Shown here: positions 27,309-35,182 of the stretch, piece after piece
Numbering within the stretch: the first letter of the stretch is position 1
How the letters are laid out: each line of letters opens with the position of its first letter
NCBI GenBank assembly: GCA_937899245.1
Contig: CALDKB010000039.1
Span: 1 to 52,442, forward strand
Source: an uncultured Bacteroidales bacterium
Lineage (GTDB): Bacteria; Bacteroidota; Bacteroidia; Bacteroidales; ML635J-15
Reading direction: 5' to 3'
DNA: 52,442 nucleotides
Made by a program: the position numbers and the translations under genes
Notes under the pieces: generated by a model
What the model was told of the DNA's origin: nothing
Databases searched by the model: none
Seen by the model: only the letters and a program-made list of their open reading frames with translations

Positions 27309-28478
27309 TTGTCGATAAAAAAAGAAATAACGGCGGGTATCTGTTTGACAGAGACTCTAGAAGATAATGGTAATTATAATCTTGTTGCTAGTGCGATTAC
27401 GCCTTGGCATGCAATAAGTATTGATGCCTTGATTTTTTATTTACAAGATAAAGGTATAGATATTAATGCGGCAATAACAATTTGTGCTCATAGGCAGACG
27501 GGGTTTGCGATAGATGAGAGGTTTTTTGTTAATGATTGTGCCACATATTATTTGGACTCAGGATTACGGAATAATGATACTCATATTAAAAAGGGGGTTA
27601 AAACTCAGTTGTCTATTTGGAAACGAATATGCAATGTCGGCAATTATTATTATTCTGTTTTTAAGTATGCAATTTGTTCCAAGGAAAAAGTTCCATTATA
27701 TTATGTTGACAGATTGCCAAGTGTAAAGTTGGTTTGGTATTTCTGTAATAATAATCGTAAGGTGGTTATATGCTATTCTGATGAAGGTGTGGCTACTTAT
27801 ATGGGAACTTTGAAAGCACGGGTGCCGATATATCATCAAAGTAAGGGCTTTAATGGATTTCGAGAATATGTAAGGTTTTATTTAATAGGTAATAAATTGT
27901 TTTGTGCAATGCACAAAAAAGAGACAAGTAAAATCTTCAAACAGAAGCCATGGGGTCTTGTCGTTAATAAAACCATATTGCCTTACTATATAAAAGTGTT
28001 TGATAGGTTAAACAAAAAATTTGAATTAGATTTGGATAAGAATATTATTTCAAGATCTATTATAATATGTACTTCTGCATGGGATAGGGATAGAATTAAA
28101 GAACAAGAAGATTTTGTGGTCTTAAAAAGAGTTTGTGATTTTTTAATTGGACAGGGGAATAGGTTGTTGCTTAAAACACATCCTCGTGATAAATTTTTCG
28201 AAACAAAGATAAAAGATTTAGGTTGCGATCTTTTAGATACAAAGGGTGTGCCTATAGAATGTGTATGTGCGTACAGTATGCCAAAGGCAATAATTAGTTT
28301 TTCAAGTACGGCTTTAATAACGGCAAAAGTATTTTGGAATATTTCTTCTATATGTATCTCTGATATGCTTGATAGATGCAAAATAGATCCTTTTTATTTG
28401 AATGAAATAGACTGCTTTAAAAGAACATTTAGTAAGCATATTAAATTTGTTAAAAATGAATTGGAAGTGCGATTGTAA
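27309..28478 (+). CDS. Putative bacterial sialyltransferase (GT52/GT38-like motif set)
   Basis: 389 residues with low overall recognisability but three motifs in the right order: SDEG (157-160, the D/E-D/E-G motif), KTHPR (289-293, the HP motif) and FSSTA (331-335, the SS/ST motif). Family knowledge: these occur in bacterial sialyltransferases of families GT38, GT52 and GT80, where the first supplies the general base and the second binds CMP. The position directly after the CMP-nonulosonate synthetase fits transfer of that sugar to the growing chain. The start must be the TTG three bases after the previous stop, since a TAG stops the frame upstream and no early ATG exists. The region is strongly AT-rich. 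Confidence 0.75.
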   Translation: MSIKKEITAGICLTETLEDNGNYNLVASAITPWHAISIDALIFYLQDKGIDINAAITICAHRQTGFAIDERFFVNDCATYYLDSGLRNNDTHIKKGVKTQLSIWKRICNVGNYYYSVFKYAICSKEKVPLYYVDRLPSVKLVWYFCNNNRKVVICYSDEGVATYMGTLKARVPIYHQSKGFNGFREYVRFYLIGNKLFCAMHKKETSKIFKQKPWGLVVNKTILPYYIKVFDRLNKKFELDLDKNIISRSIIICTSAWDRDRIKEQEDFVVLKRVCDFLIGQGNRLLLKTHPRDKFFETKIKDLGCDLLDTKGVPIECVCAYSMPKAIISFSSTALITAKVFWNISSICISDMLDRCKIDPFYLNEIDCFKRTFSKHIKFVKNELEVRL

Positions 28479-28510
28479 TCTAAAGTTTTAAGTTAATTTT
28501 GGTGGCAGAT

Positions 28511-29413
28511 ATGAAGATATTTGCAATAGTAGTTACATACAATGGAAGGAAATGGTACGACAGGTGCTTTGGAAGTTTAAGGGATTCCGAATGTAAAGTT
28601 AGTACCGTTGTTGTAGATAATGCATCTACAGATGATAGTGTGGCCTATATTAAGGAGCATTTTCCAGAAGTTCACATAATTGAATCGGAGACTAATTGGG
28701 GATTTGCTAAGGCCAATAATATAGCTGTTAAGTATGCATTGGATAACGGTGCAGACTTCGTTTTTTTATTGAATCAGGATGCTTGGGTAGAAAAAGATAC
28801 TTTAGGCGCGCTCCTTGAAACGTATACTACAGTAGAAAATGTGGGAATTGTTTCTCCTGTTCATTTGAATGGCATTAAAGATAAATTAGATTGGGGTTTT
28901 GCAAGTTATGTTCCTGGAGATTTTATATCAGATTTATATTTGCAAAAATTAAGAACTATTTACGAGGTCAATTTTATTAATGCCGCGGCATGGTTAATAA
29001 GTATGGACAGTATACGTAAAGTTGGAGGATTTGATACTTCATTGTTCGTACATTACGGAGAGGATAATAATTATTGTCAAAGAGTATTGTTTCATGGACT
29101 TAAAATAATAATAAATACAAAAGTATCAATCTGTCATGATAGAGAGTTCAGACTTGGATTTGAACGAGAATATAGACAAAAAGTCTTTGTTATGGATCCT
29201 TTTTTCCGGGACAAAATTGTTTTTGGAAATATTAATGAAAAAGTTGATATTTTAAAACTTAAAAAGCAACAGTTTTTTTCTGTGATAAAATCTTTGTTGA
29301 AGTTTTCCATTCCAGGAGCAAAGATGCATTTGAAAAACATAAAAGTGCTAAACCAAATTAATGTTTCAAGAATGAAAAATATTAATGGGGGGCTTGTTTG
29401 GTTAACTGAATAA
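28511..29413 (+). CDS. Glycosyltransferase family 2 (rhamnosyltransferase-like)
   Basis: 301 residues. The GT-A fold is shown by FAIVVTYNGRKWYDRCF, VVVDNASTDDS (about 36-46), ETNWGFAKANNIAV and FLLNQDAWVEKD (the DxD-like region, about 86-97), then FINAAAWLIS and GGFDTSLFVHYGED, where the EDNNYCQR stretch supplies the catalytic base region. This pattern is like RfbF/WbbL-type rhamnosyltransferases, but the donor cannot be deduced. An ATG was chosen over a TTG four codons earlier. A gap of about 270 bp follows. Confidence 0.88.
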   Translation: MKIFAIVVTYNGRKWYDRCFGSLRDSECKVSTVVVDNASTDDSVAYIKEHFPEVHIIESETNWGFAKANNIAVKYALDNGADFVFLLNQDAWVEKDTLGALLETYTTVENVGIVSPVHLNGIKDKLDWGFASYVPGDFISDLYLQKLRTIYEVNFINAAAWLISMDSIRKVGGFDTSLFVHYGEDNNYCQRVLFHGLKIIINTKVSICHDREFRLGFEREYRQKVFVMDPFFRDKIVFGNINEKVDILKLKKQQFFSVIKSLLKFSIPGAKMHLKNIKVLNQINVSRMKNINGGLVWLTE

Positions 29414-29588
29414 AAATACATTAATTAGAAAAATCATTATTCAATGACACAAGAATGTAAATATTCCATCATAATACCGCGCAAGAATACTTCTAAACTA
29501 TAACGTTGCTATTTTGATTCAAGATTTTGCTGGAAAGACATATAAATAATTGCAGTTGATTAATACTCGTAACGTCAAACATTTTATG

Positions 29589-29634
29589 TAAATTTGCAAA
29601 TGCAATTTAGCATAAATGTTGAATCTTATTTTTG
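29589..29634 (+). promoter_or_regulatory. Candidate internal promoter region with two -7 elements
   Basis: TAAATTTG (29589-29596) and TATTTTTG (29627-29634) both fit TAnnTTTG, but neither has a good -33 box. They lie in the only sizeable gap (29414-29685) of the first half of the locus, directly before a glycosyltransferase gene; I see no gene in the rest of the gap. Confidence 0.4.
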
Positions 29635-29685
29635 TGACATGAATTGATTTTTAAAGCTTGTCATAAGAATAAAAAATGGCTTTTA

Positions 29686-30579
29686 ATGAACAGTTCGCCT
29701 CTTTTTTCAGTCCTTATTGCCAATTACAATAATGGCAAGTATTTGCAAGAAGCAATAGCTAGTGTATATGCTCAAACCTATAAAAATTGGGAAATAATTT
29801 TAGTAGATGATGCTTCTACGGATAATTCAAAAGATGTCTATAGTGAACTGGAGAAAGATGCAAGAATTCATATTTTTTATAATGAAAAAAATATGGGTTG
29901 TGGCTATACAAAGCGCAGATGTGCTGAATTGGCGAATGGGGAGTTGTGTGGATATTTGGATCCGGATGATGAATTGTTGCCAGTGGCATTAGACAAGATG
30001 GTCGTTGCATTTTGTGATATAGATGATGTTTCAATAGTTTATTCAAGGTGCTATATATGCAATAACAAAGGTGAAATCATTGGCGAAAATAATCATTTAA
30101 AGTTGTCTCCCAATGAAACTTATTTTGACTATAGATGGTATGGCGCCATGCATTTTGCGGCTTATAAGAATGTTCTTTATAAAAAAACCGAAGGTGTCTC
30201 TGCTGATTTGGCTGCTGGTGTAGATCAGGACTTGTATTTTAAGATGGAAGAAGTGGGTAGGCCTTATGTCTTAAATGAATTTACATATAAATATTTTTGG
30301 AGAGGAGATGGTCAAATAACAGCGTCAGGAAATGTCGCAAAGACATATTATTGGAATTTAGAAGTAAGAAGACGTACGTGTGAGAGAAGAAACCTGGATG
30401 TTAATAAAATTATGCTGAACGATTTCTCATATATAATAGAATCATGCGCAAGGCGAATGGTACCTGATTTAGAAAGCAAAAGGGTGCAAGCTATTTTGAA
30501 TTCCTATTCATATCGTCTGGGTAATTTTATATTGGCTCCGTTTATATGGCTAAAGAAGAAAAATAATAAATCAAAATGA
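29686..30579 (+). CDS. Glycosyltransferase family 2
   Basis: 297 residues. FSVLIANYNNGKYLQEAIAS at the N-terminus, QTYKNWEIILVDDASTDNS, a GCGYTKRRCAELANGE helix and LCGYLDPDDELLP, with the metal-binding acidic cluster, are typical GT-A/GT2 motifs. The acceptor part contains AAGVDQDLYFKMEEVGRPY, where VDQDL resembles the ED catalytic-base region. The ATG is favoured over an in-frame TTG 42 bp upstream because the conserved domain begins a few residues after it. It overlaps the next GT2 gene as ATGA. The sugar is unknown. Confidence 0.88.
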   Translation: MNSSPLFSVLIANYNNGKYLQEAIASVYAQTYKNWEIILVDDASTDNSKDVYSELEKDARIHIFYNEKNMGCGYTKRRCAELANGELCGYLDPDDELLPVALDKMVVAFCDIDDVSIVYSRCYICNNKGEIIGENNHLKLSPNETYFDYRWYGAMHFAAYKNVLYKKTEGVSADLAAGVDQDLYFKMEEVGRPYVLNEFTYKYFWRGDGQITASGNVAKTYYWNLEVRRRTCERRNLDVNKIMLNDFSYIIESCARRMVPDLESKRVQAILNSYSYRLGNFILAPFIWLKKKNNKSK

Positions 30580-31511
30580 AGGCGTCGGTTTTTGTTGTAA
30601 CATATAATCAGGAAAATTATATCCGTCAATGCCTCGACAGCATATTGATGCAGCAGGTTGATTTTGATTTTGAAGTAGTTATCGGCGAAGATCATGGTAC
30701 TGATGGTACGCGTGCAATCTGTGAGGAATATGTAGACAGGTATCCTCAGGTAAGGTTGTTGCCGTTGATGGAGAGGTTGGGCATCGCAAGAAATTGGAAA
30801 AGGGTGCTTGAAGAATGTAAAGGGGAGTATATTGCCTTGTGTGAGGCGGATGATTATTGGATAGATCCTCATAAGCTTCAAATGCAAATAGACTTAATGG
30901 ATTCTAAAAGCGAGGTGGGTTATGTCTTTACAAAATGTTATTGTGAGAAGCTGTCTGGTGAAAGGTTCGATTATTTTGAAACTGTTAAAAATAAGATGTA
31001 TGATCCTCCGATTGTTCCATTGTCAGATTTGCACTATCTGCTTAGTCATGGAATAATGCCAACAACTCAAACCGTTTGTATTAGATCTTCATTGTTGCCA
31101 AAACCCATGCCCGATTTTATGACTGGTCATTTGTATGCCGACTTGATGCTATTGGTAATAGTTGCTTGCAACGGTTGTAAGATTGCGTATATCGATAAGT
31201 TTACCGCTGTGTATCGCTTGGGTGGTATTACATCAAGGGTTGATGGATACAAATCCATTGTTGAATGTATATCCATTAGGCAAAAGCTAAATGAATATTC
31301 AAATTATAAATACGATTATACGCTTGGCGATAAAAGTTCTAAGTACAAGATGCTGTATAAGATTTGGCGGCCATATAGGAGATATTACATCAGGGCATAT
31401 TATTGCTATGTAAAGTGGCATATTCTAAAATATGGTTTTAATAGAACGACAATTAGCCAAATATGTAAGGCAACAATAAAAAAAGTAATTACATTTTTTA
31501 GAAAGAAATAA
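30576..31511 (+). CDS. Glycosyltransferase family 2
   Basis: 311 residues. The start ASVFVVTYNQENYIRQCLDS, then FEVVIGEDHGTDGTR in place of the more usual DDxSxD loop, GIARNWKRVLEECKGEYIAL and CEADDYWIDPHKLQMQ (metal-binding ADD) identify a GT2 enzyme of the subgroup with GEDxSxDGT loops. The C-terminus (about 225-311) is Tyr- and Lys-rich and probably membrane-associated. It overlaps the previous gene by 4 bp and abuts the first FdtA-like gene with TAATG, so it is in the same transcript. Confidence 0.88.
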   Translation: MKASVFVVTYNQENYIRQCLDSILMQQVDFDFEVVIGEDHGTDGTRAICEEYVDRYPQVRLLPLMERLGIARNWKRVLEECKGEYIALCEADDYWIDPHKLQMQIDLMDSKSEVGYVFTKCYCEKLSGERFDYFETVKNKMYDPPIVPLSDLHYLLSHGIMPTTQTVCIRSSLLPKPMPDFMTGHLYADLMLLVIVACNGCKIAYIDKFTAVYRLGGITSRVDGYKSIVECISIRQKLNEYSNYKYDYTLGDKSSKYKMLYKIWRPYRRYYIRAYYCYVKWHILKYGFNRTTISQICKATIKKVITFFRKK

Positions 31512-31906
31512 TGAAAGCAGAGATAATACAATTGCCTAAGATACTGGACAGAAGAGGAAACTTGTCTTTTATAGAGGAAAATAATCATATTCCATTTAAA
31601 ATTGAAAGAGTATATTGGATTTATGATGTTCCCGGAGGCGAGAAGCGTGGTGGTCATGCCTATAAGGAAAACCAGGAATTTATAGTTGCTTTGTCTGGAA
31701 GTTTCGATGTGATTTTAGATAATGGGAAAGACCGTATGGTTTTTTCGTTAAATAGGTCTTATAATGGGTTGTATGTACCGAAAGGCATATGGAGAGAAAT
31801 AGAGAATTTTTCTACAAATTCGTTGGCCTTGGTTTTGTCATCAACAAAGTATGATACAGAAGACTATGTGTATGATTATAATGAATTTAAATCTATGACA
31901 TTATGA
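31511..31906 (+). CDS. FdtA/QdtA-like cupin ketoisomerase, first copy, with HAY in place of HAH
   Basis: 131 residues. A cupin of the WxcM/FdtA group: DRRGNLSFIEENNHIPF, RVYWIYDVPGG, RGGHAYKENQEF, LSGSFDVILDNG and GLYVPKGIW are in the usual order. Family knowledge: FdtA and QdtA convert dTDP-4-keto-6-deoxyglucose to the 3-keto sugar using conserved histidines in a GxHAHK motif. Here His49 is kept but the second His is Tyr51. The next gene is a paralogue with both histidines. Possible readings are altered specificity, a partner subunit or a decaying duplicate; an intact frame and preserved remaining motifs argue against decay. Confidence 0.85.
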   Translation: MKAEIIQLPKILDRRGNLSFIEENNHIPFKIERVYWIYDVPGGEKRGGHAYKENQEFIVALSGSFDVILDNGKDRMVFSLNRSYNGLYVPKGIWREIENFSTNSLALVLSSTKYDTEDYVYDYNEFKSMTL

Positions 31907-32331
31907 AAAAAACAAGTGTATATGATTGTTCAATAATTGAGTTAAGTCGTCATCATAGTGACAGAAAAGGTAATATTTCTGTTGTAGAAAATAGCGAGAC
32001 AATACCTTTTGATGTAAAACGTGTGTATTATTTGTATGATGTTCCTGGTGGCGAAAGTAGGGGTGGCCATGCTCATAAAGAACTGCAACAATTGATTGTC
32101 GCTGCTAGTGGTAGTTTTTCTGTTACATTGGATGATGGTAATGTTAAACGTACGTTTTTATTGAACAGACCATATCATGGTCTATTTGTTGTCCCAGGTA
32201 TTTGGAGTGAGTTGAACGATTTTTCATCTGGCTCTGTGTGTTTGGTTTTGGCATCAGAGAAATATGATGAAAAAGATTATATTAGAAATTATAATGATTT
32301 CATAGAAGCTAAGAAACATGGAGATATTTAG
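31903..32331 (+). CDS. fdtA: FdtA/QdtA-like dTDP-4-keto-6-deoxyglucose 3,4-ketoisomerase, second copy
   Basis: 142 residues. DRKGNISVVENSETIPFDVK, RVYYLYDVPGG, RGGHAHKELQQLI (His56 and His58), ASGSFSVTLDDG and GLFVVPGIWSEL are the complete motif set of the FdtA/QdtA cupin family. Family knowledge: the product is dTDP-3-keto-6-deoxyhexose, galacto-configured for FdtA and gluco-configured for QdtA; the sequence does not decide which. It lies 4 bp into the end of the first copy and 14 bp over the next gene, and the aminotransferase needed for the following step is three genes downstream. Confidence 0.9.
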   Translation: MKKTSVYDCSIIELSRHHSDRKGNISVVENSETIPFDVKRVYYLYDVPGGESRGGHAHKELQQLIVAASGSFSVTLDDGNVKRTFLLNRPYHGLFVVPGIWSELNDFSSGSVCLVLASEKYDEKDYIRNYNDFIEAKKHGDI

Positions 32332-33256
32332 AGTATCGGCAAAAGAGTATAAGCAGCAGTTCCCTAGTGCGAATCATGTGTATAATTCTGTCGAATTTGC
32401 AGAGTTGAATAGATATAAATGTCTAGATGTTCATTATTTGTTATTTAAAGATAGTAAAGTGCGTTTCGGTTTAATACTAGGCGAAAAGGAAAAGTCTTTG
32501 TGCAGTCCTTTTTCTGCTCCATTTGGTGGGTTCGCTCAAAATAAAAACGAAAATATAGAGTATTATGAATCTGCATGTGAGGCACTGAGGGAATATTCTT
32601 TTTCTGTCGGGAAAGATGTCTGTATAACATTATTTCCTGAAATATATGATACCTCAGCATGTGCGAAAACCTATCTGTCACTTATTCGGTCCGGAGCAAA
32701 AGTGCAGTATACTGATATAAATTATTATTATGAATTAGGAGATTTTTCTAGATACTGGGATATGCTTGATTCAAAATCGAGAAACAAATTGCGGAATGCA
32801 ATGAAAAACAATTTTAAGTTTGAGAAATTGAACTCGAAATGTGACTCGGATATTGAGCGAGCGTATTCTGTCATAAAAGCAAATAGAGTCGCAAGGGGGT
32901 TCCCATTGCGGATGAGTCTTGAAGATGTGAAAGCCACAGCAAAAGTGGTTAATGTGGACTTTTTTGTTTGCTCACTAAATGACATTGATATGGCGGCCTC
33001 ACAAGTATATCGGGTTACCGATGATATTTGTCAAGTGATATACTGGGGCGATATTCAGGAGTATGCTAATTATCGGGTGATGAATTATTTCGCTTTTAAG
33101 ACATTTGAGTATTATTCTGCACTAGGAGTGAAATTGTTGGATATTGGACCGTCTTCTGAACAAGGAAAGCCAAATTATGGGTTATGTGAATATAAAGAAA
33201 ATATTGGCTGTAAGGCCACTGTAAAATTGACATTGAATCTGTATGGAAGCAAATAA
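32318..33256 (+). CDS. GNAT/FemAB-like acyltransferase, probably acting on the aminodeoxyhexose
   Basis: 312 residues. The pattern PFSAPFGGFAQNKNENIEYY, the LDSKSRNKLRNAMKNNFKFE helix, ANRVARGFPLRMSLEDV and MAASQVYRVTDDICQVIYWG, then NYFAFKTFEYYSALGVKLLD and DIGPSSEQGKPNYGLCEYKE, is that of the duplicated GNAT (FemAB or Acetyltransf_6) fold. Family knowledge: members transfer acyl groups, sometimes from CoA and sometimes from aminoacyl-tRNA. The place between ketoisomerase and aminotransferase genes suggests N-acylation of a 3-amino-3,6-dideoxyhexose, but the acyl group is unknown. Both ends overlap neighbouring genes by 14 bp. Confidence 0.75.
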   Translation: MEIFRVSAKEYKQQFPSANHVYNSVEFAELNRYKCLDVHYLLFKDSKVRFGLILGEKEKSLCSPFSAPFGGFAQNKNENIEYYESACEALREYSFSVGKDVCITLFPEIYDTSACAKTYLSLIRSGAKVQYTDINYYYELGDFSRYWDMLDSKSRNKLRNAMKNNFKFEKLNSKCDSDIERAYSVIKANRVARGFPLRMSLEDVKATAKVVNVDFFVCSLNDIDMAASQVYRVTDDICQVIYWGDIQEYANYRVMNYFAFKTFEYYSALGVKLLDIGPSSEQGKPNYGLCEYKENIGCKATVKLTLNLYGSK

Positions 33257-34088
33257 ATACAATCGAATAGTGTTAGTTGGAACCGGATGGGGCGCAATAG
33301 CTGCATTTAAAGGGTTGCAAAATATGGGTTTGCCGCTGTTAATTTTAAGCGACGACGAATATTTTGAAAAGAATGCTAGTAAAGCTGTTGTTGAATTGTT
33401 GGATTTGCACGATGAACTTATAATCTTTGCTGGGTATAAGCCAATTGTTCCAGAATATATACTCGAACGTAATCTATGTGTTAATATCCATTATTCGTTA
33501 TTGCCAAAATATCGTGGGTTCCATTCTACAGTCTGGGCAATTTTGAACGAAGAACCATTTCTTGGCTTAACAGTTCATATTATGGATAAATATATAGATA
33601 ATGGGCCAATAATATTTCAATATGAAGTCTTGAATGACCACACTGGAACGTCAAGGTATTATATGGAATTGTTTAATGATTATATTTCTCTTCATCTAGG
33701 TGAGATTATTCTTAAATATTTGAATGGAGAAATCCAAGCTAAGCCGCAAGATAAGAAACAGGCAAGTTGGGTGGGTAGAAGAAAGCTAGAGGACTGCCGT
33801 ATAAATTTTAATGAGCGAATTTCATATCAGAAAGCTTTTTTTAGAGCGCTGGTGAGCCCTTATCCTTTACCTTATATCGAATATAATGGTAGCAAGTTGT
33901 ATGTCACTGATGTCGATTATCAGTATTGTGATTTGAATACTCATATTGGAAGAATATTAAATGTTGATGATGATGGCATTTGGATAAAGGTTCCTGATGG
34001 ATATATGATTATTAAATCGCTGATAGATGAAAAAGGCGAAAAAGTCTCGATGGATATTTTTAAAATTGGTAAATTTTTGAATAAATGA
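33243..34088 (+). CDS. Sugar N-formyltransferase (methionyl-tRNA formyltransferase fold)
   Basis: 281 residues. NRIVLVGTGWGAIAAFKGL begins a Rossmann-type domain; LCVNIHYSLLPKYRGFHSTV contains the Asn and His of the formyltransferase catalytic triad, and MDKYIDNGPII carries the Asp. Family knowledge: this is the arrangement of 10-formyl-THF-dependent sugar formyltransferases such as VioF and QdtF, which formylate a 4-amino or 3-amino 6-deoxysugar. The neighbouring FdtA- and FdtB-like genes suggest a 3-formamido-3,6-dideoxyhexose. The C-terminal domain (about 190-281) is shorter than in tRNA formyltransferases and is of uncertain role. It overlaps the following aminotransferase gene as ATGA. 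Confidence 0.87.
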   Translation: MEANKYNRIVLVGTGWGAIAAFKGLQNMGLPLLILSDDEYFEKNASKAVVELLDLHDELIIFAGYKPIVPEYILERNLCVNIHYSLLPKYRGFHSTVWAILNEEPFLGLTVHIMDKYIDNGPIIFQYEVLNDHTGTSRYYMELFNDYISLHLGEIILKYLNGEIQAKPQDKKQASWVGRRKLEDCRINFNERISYQKAFFRALVSPYPLPYIEYNGSKLYVTDVDYQYCDLNTHIGRILNVDDDGIWIKVPDGYMIIKSLIDEKGEKVSMDIFKIGKFLNK

Positions 34089-35182
34089 TAAAGTTCCTGG
34101 ATTTAAAGTTAGTTACAGCCAAATATTCGGATGAGATACACGAGGCGGTTTCGCGTGTGGTTGATTCTGGCTGGTATCTTCAAGGTGTTGAAAACGAAAA
34201 GTTTGAAAAGAATTATGCCGACTATATAGGCACAAGGTATGCAATTGGTTGTGCAAATGGATTGGATGCTTTGATTTGGATTTTTAGGGCATATATTGAA
34301 CTGGGTGTAATGAAACCAGGTGATGAAGTTATTGTGCCGGCAAATACATATATAGCCACAATATTGGCAATAACAGAAAATGGACTAAAGCCTATACTGG
34401 TAGAACCGCGGATTGACACTTATGAGATTGATGACGCATTAATAGAAAAAGCAATAACAGCAAAAACACGTGCAATTTGTATTGTCCATTTATATGGAGG
34501 TTGTGCTTATACGAATAATATAGGAGAACTTTGCAAAAAATATAATTTAAAATTGGTTGAGGACAATGCTCAGGCTCACGGATGCCGATTCGACAATAAA
34601 CGAACTGGTTCTCTTGGTGATGCGGCAGGTCATAGTTTCTATCCCGGTAAAAATTTGGGCGCTCTTGGTGATGGTGGCGCTGTAACCACAGATGACGAGA
34701 ATTTGGCTAAAACGATAAGAGCCCTTGCTAATTATGGATCTTCAAAGAAATATGTTTTTGACTATTGTGGTCGTAATAGCAGACTGGACGAGATTCAGGC
34801 TGCGGTTCTTAACGTGAAGTTGCGCCACTTGGATGATGATAATTTGTATCGAAAGAATGTCGCTAAATATTACATTGAAAACATAAAGAATCCTGCAGTA
34901 ATTCTTCCAAGTGTTGCCGATTGGAATAGAAATGTATTTCATGTTTTCCCAATTAGATGTGAGAGGCGTGATGAATTGCAGAAATGTTTAGCTGATAATG
35001 GTGTGCAGACTATAATTCATTATCCGATACCGCCGCACAAGCAAAGTTGTTATGCAGAAATGTGTGCTATTTCGTTGCCAATAACCGAGAAGCTGCATCG
35101 TGAAGAATTGAGTTTGCCAATGAGCCCTGTGATTGAAGAATTCGAACTGAAGCAAATTGTAGATATAATAAATAGTTTCTAA
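34085..35182 (+). CDS. fdtB: DegT/DnrJ/EryC1-family aminotransferase (FdtB/QdtB-like)
   Basis: 365 residues. Type I PLP fold with YAIGCANGLDAL, PGDEVIVPANTYIAT, LVEDNAQAHGCRF and HSFYPGKNLGALGDGGAV, in which the Lys of GKNLGALGD is the PLP-binding residue; near the C-terminus IIHYPIPPHKQSCY and LSLPMSP are also typical. Family knowledge: FdtB and QdtB aminate the 3-keto group of dTDP-3-keto-6-deoxyhexose using glutamate. With two FdtA-like isomerases and two N-acylating genes immediately upstream, this is the second step of a 3-amino-3,6-dideoxyhexose pathway. The start of the next gene overlaps its stop by one base. RmlA and RmlB for the precursor are not in the window. Confidence 0.92.
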   Translation: MIKFLDLKLVTAKYSDEIHEAVSRVVDSGWYLQGVENEKFEKNYADYIGTRYAIGCANGLDALIWIFRAYIELGVMKPGDEVIVPANTYIATILAITENGLKPILVEPRIDTYEIDDALIEKAITAKTRAICIVHLYGGCAYTNNIGELCKKYNLKLVEDNAQAHGCRFDNKRTGSLGDAAGHSFYPGKNLGALGDGGAVTTDDENLAKTIRALANYGSSKKYVFDYCGRNSRLDEIQAAVLNVKLRHLDDDNLYRKNVAKYYIENIKNPAVILPSVADWNRNVFHVFPIRCERRDELQKCLADNGVQTIIHYPIPPHKQSCYAEMCAISLPITEKLHREELSLPMSPVIEEFELKQIVDIINSF

